Assembly (NCBI GenBank): GCA_038496675.1 | Contig: CM076652.1 | Span: 772,068-836,067 of the forward strand | Reading direction: 5' to 3' | From: Rachycentron canadum | Taxonomy: Eukaryota > Chordata > Actinopteri > Carangiformes > Rachycentridae | DNA: 64,000 nt | Shown: positions 22,228 to 34,100 of the stretch, piece by piece | Position numbering within the stretch: the stretch's first letter is position 1 | How the letters are laid out: each line of letters opens with the position of its first letter | Translations under genes and position numbers: made by a program | Notes under the pieces: model-generated | What the model was told of the DNA's origin: nothing | What the model saw: the letters and a program-made list of their open reading frames with translations, nothing else | Database searches by the model: none

Positions 22228-25200
22228 CAGTGCAGGGGTGACACTCCTCACAGACTGGGAATGCTGAACTGTGGCCAATGGCGCACTCATCACAGAAGAT
22301 CCCAGTGACACCAGTTCTACAGATACACTCACCAGTTTCAGGGTCACATGATGGACGCTTGGTTCCCTCCAAGTTACAGTCACAGGCTGGGAACAGGAAG
22401 TGATGAATTCAAATGAAAACAACCAGGATCTAACCCTAGTACTAACTCAGGTCATCTGACCACAGGTGGACAAGTCTGCGTACAAGAGGTCTCTGATGTA
22501 CCCCTTTGCTATCCTGACGTCTCCCACCTGTCCTGGTGTCCTCTGAAGGAATACCCTCCTGTCCTGACATCTTCTGAAGGACCTCTCTCCTGTACTGGCA
22601 TCTCCTGAAAGACCCCCCATCTGCCCTGATATCCTCTGAAAGATCCCCAATTTTCTGCCCTGATTGCCTCTGAGGGACCCCCCTCCTCTCCTGACATCCT
22701 CTGAGGGACCCCCCTCCTCTCCTGACATCCTCTGAAGGACCCCCCTCCTCTCCTGACGTCCTCTGAAGGACCCCTCTCCTGACGTCCTTACACTGTGAGC
22801 AGAGCAGTGATTGGTCTGTCTGTCAGATGACGAAGAACAAGAATGTGACCTGTTCACTTGAAGGTGCTTGAGGTGAGATTACAGTGGTGACTGGGTTCTC
22901 AGGTTATTACCAGGTGCTGTAACTGTGATGGGATCAGGTCCAGCCTGAACTTTGTCTGTTTGTGTTGTTACTCACAGATACACTGCAGGTCTGGATTTCC
23001 AAAGTGATTTTCACCGCATTCGTCACATTGTCTCCCTCCAAACTCAGGACGACATGGACACTGTCCCACCACCTGAACACATCACAGTCATCATTAATTC
23101 CAGGTAGGATCACACACAGAGTCAGAGTTTGGGAGTGGCCTGATGGACCAGAGGTCTGTTGGCTGCGGGTCTTGCCTTGTCGCAGACGTTGGTGAGAGCG
23201 TTGGCAGGATCACAGCTGCAGGGCTGACACCCCGATGGTCCATCCAGGTTCCAGTATCCATCCTCACACTCGTCACAGAGGATGCCCACCACCCCCCTCC
23301 TACAGGGACACTGTCCTGTCCTCGGGTCACAAAAACATGGACTTCCCAGAGGACACTGCGTGACCTCCGTCCCCCGCCGGTCACACGAGCATTCTGGAAA
23401 ATAGATCATGTATTACATCCAGTATATGAAATCTATCATGTATCAGGGCTAGCACAAATGGTGGACTCAAAAGCACGAATCAACACACGGCAGAAGGTTC
23501 AACAGAGGTAAAAAAGCTAGGTAAAGAAATCACAAAAACTGGTCAGAACACACTAGGGCTACAGGGAGAAAGAATGCTGGAACGCTTGGCTGGAAGTACA
23601 AAGATGAACTGGCACTGAGAGGAATACACACATGGACTATATTCTCAAAGGGAGGGGAGCCAATGAGACACAGGTGAAACACATTAGGGGAAGAGCAGGT
23701 AATCACACAGGTGGGAAACACAAAAGGGCAGGAAGTGGGTGATATGAAATGAGATAAGAAGTAAGTCTTTCAAAATAAAACAGGAAATAACACAACAAGA
23801 AATGAACAGACATAACTTAACCAAAGGAGCTGGTTGTGACATCATGTATGTCTAAGCTCCAATGTATCTCCAAGAGCTCATAGTTCCCTATAATCCCAGT
23901 AGACCACAGTGGTGGTTCACTGTATCAAAGGCAGCTGAGGTCCATCAGGACCAGGACCAGGACTGAGCTCTGGCTGCCCTCAGGGCTTTAGTCACAGACA
24001 AGAGGACTGGTTCAGTGGAGGGGTCTCTCTTAAAGCAGACTGAAGTAAATCAGATGAGGACTTTACCTGGGCCAGTCTTCCTGAATCTGGAGGTGTTTAT
24101 CATGTGACATTTGGAATATTTCAATCTGTGATCTTCATGAACAGTATTTGAAGGTTTAAGGTGTGAAAAGTGTCAGTTCGCTGGATGATTGTATATCACA
24201 TGAGACTTTAGGATGAGCTAAAGGATGTAGCTAGATCGGAGGATGTCAAGGCTACAACTGTTCAGGAATACTCATGTCTGTACCTTTGCAGTCCTGGTCC
24301 AGGGCATTGCCGTAGTAACCAGGTTTGCAGTTCTGGCAACGTGGTCCCGTTGTGTTGTGGAGGCAGCGCAGACATTCACCTGTCAGGCTGTCACAGGCAT
24401 CGTGGTCATGCGGGTTGACATTGTTGTTGCAGGGACACTTGGCACAGCTCGTGCCTGGTCTTGTCAGGTTGCCATAGAAACCAGGGTTGCATTTATCGCA
24501 ACGTGGACCTAAGAGAGGGATTTTTCAGAGTCGCTGTGTTCATGTAGTTCATGCACTTACAGTAAAAATGTTTTTATCTTTCTCATCTACTGCCGTCTGA
24601 CACAACTGAACAAGGACTACTACTACTGCTCCCGTGTGACACCTGTTTGCCTCTCTATGGCAATTAGAATGACAAAGAATCTACATGATCTGGAAACAGA
24701 ACAGGAACTCATCTGAGTCAGTATAGGGGGTTAAACAGTGATGTCATCTTCTACCTGTGTGCCCCTCCCTGCAGCTGCAGGTCAGACTGAGCAACTGTGG
24801 GTCGTGTTGGCATGAAGTGGCAAAGAATCGTCCGCTCTCCTGAACGTCTGGACACAGGCAGGGCTGACAGGGCTGTCTGGAGACAGGGTCACCATAGTAA
24901 CCCTCCATGCACCTGCATTAGCAACATGGGTGTCATAAGAACCAGAAAATGTAGAGGACTTTGCCTGTATTGACTCATTCACAGGAAGAGAAACTATTAT
25001 GCTGTCAATAAACTTTATCTACAGCTGTGTCCATAAGGTGTTACAGATGTGTCAGTTGTCACAGAGTCAGTTGACAGATGTATTATATATAACTTGTCAC
25101 TGTGATAGGTTTATATATATATATATATATATAGTACCAGTCAAAAGTTTGCACACACCTTGTCATTTAATGTTTTTTCTTTATTATGTATTATTTTTAT

Positions 25201-28200
25201 TTTTCTACATTGTAAGTCAATATTATGACATCAAAACTGTGAAGGAACACATATGGAATTATGTAGTAAACAAAAACATGTTAAACAAACCAGAATATGT
25301 TTATATTTTTGATTCTTCAAAGTAGCCACCTAGCACACTCTTGGCATTCTCTCAATCAGATTCATGAGGTAGTCACCTGGAATGGTTTTTCACAAGTCTT
25401 GAAGGAGTTCCCAGAGGTGCTGAGCACTTGTTGGCTGCTTTGCCTTTACTCTGTGGTCCAACTCATCCTAAACCATCTCAGTTGGGTATAGGTTGGGTGA
25501 TTGTGGAGGCCAGGTCATCTGATGTGGCACTCCATCGCTCTCCTTGGTCAAATAGTCCTTACCTAGCCTGGAGGTGTGTTTGGGGTCATTGTCCCGTTGA
25601 AAAATAATGATGGTCCCACTAAGTGCAAACCAGATAGGATGGCATGTTGCTGCAGAATGCTGTGGCAGCCATGCTAGTTAAGTATGCCTTGAATTTTGAA
25701 TAAATCACCAACAGTGACACGAGCAAAGCACCCCCACACCATCACACCTCTTCCATCCTTCATGGTTGGTAGTGGCTTCTTTGCAGGAATTTGACCATGA
25801 AGGCCTAAATGAAGTCTTCTTTGAAAAGTTGATGTTGAGCTGTGTCTGCTCGTATAGAACTTTGTTCCAAATCTACTTCTGCACAACACAACTGATGGTC
25901 TCAAATACATTAATAAGGAATCAAATCACAATTCACAAATTAACTCTTGACAAGGCACACCTGTTAATTGAAGACCATTCCAGGTGACTACCTCATGAAT
26001 CTGAATGAGAGAATGCCAAGAGTGTGCAAAGCTGTCATCAAAGCAAAATTTGGCTACTTTGAAGAATCAAAAATATAAAACATATTCTGGTTTGTCTGAC
26101 ATTTTTCTGTTTATAATTCCATATGTATTCCTTCACAGTTTTGATATCTTCAGTATTAATCTACAATGTAGAAAGTAATAAAAACAAAGAAAAACCACTG
26201 AATGAGAAGGTGTGCTGACTTTTGACTGGTAGTGTATATATAAACCTGTCACAGTGTGGTCCATCTGTAGTTTATATATACATATAGTTGTATAACCTGT
26301 CACAGTGCAGTCCAGTGGAGTGCTCTCTGCAGTCCACACAATCTCCAGTCTCTCCATCACACTTCTCTGACAGGTTGTTACATTCACACGGTTGACAGGA
26401 GGGAAAACCCCAGAATCCAGTTTGACAGCGATCACAGCGTCGCCCTGTCACCTCAGGACGACACGTACACTGCCCACTGACCTGATCACACAGCTCCAAC
26501 ACTGAACCACGAGGGTCACATTCACATTCTGCCAATAACACAGAAGAATTCATCATGATTCTCAGGAATCTGAACATTATAAAACAGACACATCACAGCT
26601 CTGTAAAGGTAAAGTCAAGACATTCATGTTTCATTTTGATGTGTTCTTTGTTTCTATACAACAGGAGTGTGATGTCATGATCGGCAGCTGTGATTGATTC
26701 ACAGATTGGTCCAGCAGGTGAATGGGTGGAACCTTGATACTGAGGATGCACCCTGATCATTACTGGACAGAATGACTTCAGATCAAGACGACAGCACGTG
26801 TATCTGAGACAGGTTCATTTATTTTTGTGCAGTGGGGTGAAGTGGGTCCTCCATCTTTATTTAGTCATTGTTTTTTTCTTTTGTAGGATGATCTTAATCT
26901 GCATGATTTCAGATGTGTTGTTTCTGAAGGCAAGTTACTTACGTTTGCACCCATCAGGTCCAAAACCAAATGTTAGTGGTGCACAGGTATTGCAGCATCG
27001 ACCAATCACATTGGGTTTACATTCACAGAGCCCACCCAGTTTACTGCACGATGGTCCATGAGAGCCAACAACATTACAGCTACATGCTGAGGACAGAAAA
27101 TGCACAGAAGGTTAAGAGTGGAACAAGATGTTCTGAAATATGTCAAAAACAAAAGGAAAGGACAAAAATAGTTTAAAAGTTATTAAAAGTTGTAAATGTC
27201 ATATTTTTGTGTTCAGGTGCCTCTCAGTATGTTAAATTCAAACCCCATTACTCCATGACGTCACCCATTGGTTTGTAAACCGCCATTTTGAAGCCTCCAG
27301 GTTGTAATTTGTCTGTCTGCGATCTTGGTTTTTTGAAACCATTAGAAACCATATTTGGAGGAGAAGATGGAGCTGAGGAGGAGTGAGGGGTGGCTCTGAC
27401 CTGCTCTGTACTCTATCCTGATTGGGTGGTTTACTCTAAATTGGACGATCATTTAAAAAAAAATCAAGGGAGAAGCAGGGCCATTTTCACTTTAATACAA
27501 TCTGATTTTTCTTTTTTGCAACCAGTGAAGTCACCCCTTATGGTCATTAGATAGATGCAAGGTCTTCAGAGCATCCAGGTCCAGGTTTACAGACAGTCTG
27601 TGGTTGAATTATGTATGAAGGGGTCTGACATGGATTTGTCTCTAAATGTAGAACTACTCACCAACAGCTCCGTTGTGGACTTTTGCTGACAGGCTCTTGA
27701 TTAGTCCATCACAGTGTTCTGGCAGTGTTTCCTGCGAGTCAAGCTCAGCAGCCAATCCAGTGCAGCGAAACGAGCGGAAAGATTCAAGATCGCTCTGATA
27801 GCAGAAGTCCTGGACAGACTGGATTCTGGGAATCAGAACCATCTAAGAGGATCGTAGGTAAATAATTCAATCCTTATTCAATAAAATATCCTCGTTGGAC
27901 AGACAGTTCAGAGTCTCTGAATGCAGCTCATTTAGACACCTCATACAAACATGGACAGACAAACACCTGCTGTCACCACTTAGTGCTGCTAAACCGTGGA
28001 TTGGACTGTTGGATTGGGGTAGGGTTAGTCAGAGTGGGGGGAGTCAGAGTGATGGTCTCACCGAGTCGATCAGGATGTAAGATCCATCAGATCCAAGCTG
28101 TTTGTTAAAGACCACATCCACAAAGTACTGACCTCCTGCATTCAGACACACTGCAGAGTCCAGAAGACCTGACCTAGAGTCAACAAACAAACAAACAACC

Positions 28201-31070
28201 AATAAACACAGCCATCTAACATACAAACAAACAAACAATATACGCAGCCAACAAACAAAGAAATAATAAACACAGTGAATGTGTGCACCTGTCACACCCG
28301 GACAGTCATGGGACCTTTCAGAAACAAACAGATTGTTTCACCTGGAGTTTGCAGAAAGAATCAGAGTTTCACTTCCTGTAGGGTCATTGCTGCAGCTGCT
28401 GTCACCTGGTGACAGCATGATGATGCTGACTGAAGCAAGCCAATCAGATGGAGACTACAGAAGAAGATCAGCTGATGTTAAAATACAGAAAGTAGAATTT
28501 CACAATAAAACAGCAGAAAATTTTATGAATTCATTCAGCTTCACCTCCGGCTCGTAGTGAATCAGCAGCTGGTAATCACTTGATGACAGTAGGTTATCTA
28601 CAGTAAACCGAATTCCTGCCCCCTCCAACACTCTGACCAATCCCAGGCCTGTCCAAGTGATTGGCTTATCTGGAGTTCTCTGACGGGGAATGATCTGCAG
28701 AGCATGACCCGGGACGAGAGGGATGCTGATCAGCTGCAGGACACAAAAAAAGCATCAGTGAATAACCTTGGGACTGAGGAGGATGATCTGATTGGCTGAA
28801 AGGCAGGCTGGAGCCCCATTACTGATGTCTCACCTGTCCCTGTCTTCTCTGGTGGGCAAGTCGACGAGTCCTCCGAACCAGTACGATACGTCCATTGGTG
28901 AATTTAAAGTCATAACCCTGCTCTCTGTAGTACTGCTCACACTGTGGTAAAACTCCTGGATTCAGCTGTAAGTAAAATATGCATTACACAATACAATACA
29001 CATTAGCCTTACCCCACAGTGCTGAACTGTCACATGTTCTCATTAGTCTTACACACCAGAGAAGAAGATGACGGAGTATTATGAGGAGATGGAGAACTTC
29101 TTGTGTGCAGTGGGATGGAGAGCTCCGCCTCATACAGGATGTAGTCCAGTGCAGGCAGGAAATAGCCGGGGGCAGGGTCAGAGCAGCGACGACCAATCAT
29201 ATTTGGTAAACAGTGACATTGTCCATCCTCTGGAGAACAGCTGAGGGGGCAGGAAGACATGAGTACAGAGGCTTGTAATTGCTCTGGCACAAGAGCTGGA
29301 GAATGATACCAGGATCAGGATCAGTCCAGAAACAGAAAAAGACTAGGAACCACTGAGGTTCCTGAGACCAGGAACAACTAAAGACAGTTGGTAAACAGAC
29401 TGCAGGGTTTTTATCTTTTTTCAGTGAGATTTCTGTGTCAGGTCAACCTGACATCACATCCTTTTCCATGAATTGAGGTTATGAAGTGACAAAATCCTGT
29501 TTTGACTCAATGTGAAATTGGTTTAACTGATTATTTACTGCTTATTAACTATTAACTTTGATAAATTTAGGTCATTTAATGTGGATTTGTGTTGCCATGG
29601 TGACAAAGGATGAGACTGGTGTCAGTCAGTCTTTGTGTCACTGGTTGTTGGTGCAGACTTTTCTGTATGTAGAAACATCAGTGAAACATTTACGAAACCA
29701 TTTTCTTCTGCTCAGAAAGGAAAATAACTGTCTCATGTTGTCTTGAAGAAATTCCTGCTCTGAATAAACCATAGTTCTTCACTGTTGTTTAAAAACAGAT
29801 TCAGATTGTAAATGTGTTAAAAATCAGAGGAAACATACATGGTGCTGTGAGCTCCTCCGATATCACAGTCGCAGGCTGAACATCTGAATTCAGAGTTTCC
29901 CAGACCCCAGAAACCTTCCTAAACACAATACAGACAGAACCGCCTTAAAGTCAGTTTAACCTGTTTGACATTTCAAGACAAACATGATGAAAATGGTTTA
30001 AAACATAAACTAGCTCATGTCATGACCCAGGGCTTCAGTCATGCCCCCTCAGATATCCCATCAGCCACCACAGCATATCATATATGTCATCAGATATATC
30101 CAAAATCAAGATATTTAAAAACTGTTCCCACATTTAGTTTAAACAAATCAGTTCAAAAGAAATATAACAGTTAATGAACAAATACTTCTGTTCATTGTTG
30201 TTAGGTCTTTTATCCTTTGGTATCCAGGGTTTTAAAAGAGCAGATCTGAAAGATGTCAGTGTTTTCTTTGTCTGCTTATCTGTTTGTTTTTCTTTTTGTT
30301 TGTTTGTGCTGTTATGTCAAAAGATATATTCAAATCAACATATGTAAAAACAGTGTCTGTTTGTCTGTTTGTCTTTTTGTTTATTTGGTTGTCTATTTGT
30401 CTATTTGTTTGTCTGTTGGTTTTGTTTGTTTGTCTATATGTTTGTTTGCCTGTCTGTCTGTTTGTCTTTTTGTTTGTTTGTGTGTTTATCTGTTTGATTG
30501 TTTTGTCTGTCAGTCTATTTGTCTGTCTATTTGTTTGTCTGTCTGTTTGTTTGTCTATTTATCTGTTTGTTTGGTCAGTTTGTGTATTTGTTTGTTTGTC
30601 TGTCTGTATTTTTGTTTGTCTGACTGTTTTTTCTGTCTGATTGGTCTGTCTGTCTGTTTGATTGTGTTTGTTTGTCTGATCATTTTGTCTGTCCGTCCAT
30701 CTGTTTGTTTGTTTATCTTTGATTGTCTGTTGGTTTGTTTGTCTGTTTGTCTATTGACAAAAGCCATTTTTTAGATGATTTCTACTGTAGTTTCATTCTA
30801 GTCTCGGTCTGGTCCAGTTGTCTCTAGGAGTCTCTAGGAGCCTCCTCCCAGGTAATCAGAAACAATCTGTCTGCTGGATGCCATCCTCTTTGCTGATGCT
30901 GTGCTCCACCAGAAGCCATGTTTCACTGACAGCTACTTTGAGATCAAACCTACCAGACACCGGTCACACAGCGGGCCGCTTGCCAAGCCACCACATTCAC
31001 AACTTCCTGTCAGCTGATCACATGGCCCGACACTTCCCAAAACATGACACTTGCACACTGAAATACACAC

Positions 31071-31122
<52 letters not shown>

Positions 31123-34100
31123 ATCAGATCGACATGATGAACACACCTGATCACAACTGCAGCACCAAACCTGAAGCTTCTCAGTTTTTGTGTTACTTGA
31201 TAAAAAAGTTATTTTAAATGAAATGAAGACTGTTTGTCACCTTGGCAACCAGCTGTGTTTTCCTGTCTTAGATTGAAGAAGCCAGGTTTGCAATGATTGC
31301 AGCGTCGCCCCTCCACATTCTCTTTACAGACACACTGACCACTCAGAGCGTCACAGAGACCATCGCCATGAGAACCAGCTGGGTCACAGTCACAAGCTGA
31401 AACACAGGGAGCAGCTGTTGCATCACATGACATCATCATGCTGAAAGTCAGAAAACCAGAAGGATCAGTCCAGAGGGATCAGATGTCAGGACACAAGCAC
31501 AGTGGAACTCTGCTCAAACTGGTCCTGCGGTCCATTATCAACTGAGACCTTCATGGACCTGGTCCTCAACAGGCTGATACAGATCACACACACACGTACG
31601 TATGCAGGCGTGTGGGTCATCTATCGTTCTCTGTGGATCCTGATACAGAAAAGGTCGACACTGTTCACACTGAGGTCCTGTCCTGTCATGGCGGCAGTTG
31701 TCACACACTCCGCCACTCAAGCCACCTGTCACTTCGAAATGAATAGCATCAAAGTGACACGAGTCTGAGTGTCCGTGACAGTTACATCCTGTGAGAAACA
31801 GACAGAGGAGGTCACCATACCTGGAAACATCCCATCAACAAAGACAGAGGAAGACTAGATTCAACTAATTTACTCCTGCAGACGTCAGCTGTGTCTCTTC
31901 CTCCTGGGCTCCAGGGGGAGTCGTGGTGAAAGTCCTGACACCTCTCACAGTTCTCTCCAGTCGTGTTGTGCTGACAAACACAGCGACCATGAACCTGAGG
32001 AGCAGAAATATCTTTACTTGCAGTGATCAGTCAAGCTGTGGTTTGATGATCAGTCAGATTTCAAAGTCAGTCAGTCATTGTTTCTCACTGTGACACTAAA
32101 CCTCTGCAGCCACGTCATTCACCTGGAAATCACCTGGAAAAGTCTCCAGGCTGCTACAGAGAAAATATGCACCTCAGCTTGTCTGTACCAGTCCAACTGA
32201 TCTAGTCCAGAACAGACTGGACCAGTCCTCCTGCATACCATGCCAGTCTGGGCGAAGGCATCCCCTCGTCCTCCATCAACAGGCGTACAACGGTTTGCAT
32301 GTCCATTACAGAAGCAGCTTCCTCTGACCACCATGTTGTAGAGAGCATAGTAATATTTGTCCCGAGGGTTCCTCCGTCGTCGACTCAGCAGAGTGTCTCC
32401 GAGTGTGAAGAGACGAGTGAAGTTCACCCGGATATTCGTCAAGGTGATCAGATCTGAGGGTGGTTAGAGACATGTATGACATGTTTAATGTGTTTCACAC
32501 GTTCTTCTCTGTCTGATATAAACATGTTTCACACGTGTCTTTTTTTGCAACCTGACTTTCCAGCCGGACAGCAGGATTCTATGACCTCATTGCTCACCTT
32601 GGATATTTGGTGTGTACGGGTTTTGTATTTCAAAAACGGGATCCAGCGCCTTCAGAACCACCTGGTGGAGGAACAGAGGAAAACATCTGAGGAGATGTCA
32701 GATGTCGCAAACTGTCCCATCTCTTCCTTTTGATCCTGTCAAAATGTCTGTGATTGGTCAGTGGACTGATCCCAGCATGACACTGTGAACACTGGTATTA
32801 ACCAATGTTTGGACTCATGTCTCGTCTTGGTTTAAAGGCTCCTCGTCCTCTGATCCACATTACAGTTGGTTCTGTCTCTGTTCACGTCTTCTCTTTAAAC
32901 ACTCACTTCATTTACACTCACTTCATCAAAGGTTTCAAAACACACAGACACAGACATTTGTTGTCTACCTCTCCGTCAGTGGATGGCTCTGATCTAGAGT
33001 ATCTGCTGTCACAGATGATGTCATCAATGCTGCCGGCTGTCTCATTGGACACTGATGGGAAATGAAGTGAACAATCTTCTGCAAAATAACGAAAAACTTT
33101 CCAGGTTTGTCCAAAATCCTTTGATCGTTCCACTAACATGGCAGCTGGACGGAAACTCTGCACACAACAGGAAGTGACATTTTCTTTTATGATATAATTA
33201 TATCTTCTTGACTCAATGTCCACGGTTCACATATACAGCATGTGCCAATACACTGTAGTATTACAGTATTATAGTATTAGAGTACACGCAGTACACAGTG
33301 AGTGTACTCTAATACTTGTGTGTACAAATATAGTATGTACACTATAACACATGTAGATATATAGTGACTGAGCAGGTGTTTGTTAAACTGTGTAAAGTGT
33401 TTTACCTTGAAGGTGAGGACCAGGTGACTGAACTGGAACACACTCTCCAAATCTAACCTGATGCTGACCTGGTGAACACCTGCAGGTGATGTCATCAACA
33501 CATTGATGACAGTGACTGATTCACACATTCAGGTTCAATATCAATGTCACTGTCATGTCCTCTCTGATTGGACAGTCTCTCACCATTCTCAGACTGCCAC
33601 CACTTCATTTTTCTCTCGGGGTCGAAGGTTGTGATGACATTGTTGATGCGGTGGCTGTTGGGGTTTCTGTAGCGATCGTATGGCAGACGAGAGTCACATG
33701 TGAAACACTTCTGCCCCTCCTGAAGGATGAAGATATACTCAGATGATCAATTGTCATTATTATCATCACGTCCACCCCCCTTCCATGAAACTATCGTAAA
33801 GTCTCATGGGATGACAGTGCTGTGGATGGATCTTTGCTGGGGAGGGGGATTTAAGGTGGATTAGAGGTAAACCAGGCTAAGTGAGTCAGGCTTCCTGCCT
33901 GAAAACCAGAACTCCACATTTGCCAAAGCACAACACTGTGTCTAATACAGCACCACAGTTCGTCTGCAGCTGTGGACACATATGACTATTTAGTGTGTCA
34001 GCATCAACACCACAGCTGCATCCACAGACTGTGACAGTGTGTGTGCACATGAAGTCAGATGGACAGAAAGAAGAAAAATGCATTCGAGAGGAGATGAGAA

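Noticed and set aside
22447..22857. Gly/Arg/Ser-rich frame of 136 codons between lamb4 exons
   Set aside because: It follows the 32-bp minisatellite, and the flanking exons 24 and 25 already join in the correct phase.
30253..30774. Long open frame rich in Cys, Leu, Val and Phe
   Set aside because: It is the translation of a TGTTTGTC satellite; all frames on both strands are open there and it lies in a lamb4 intron.
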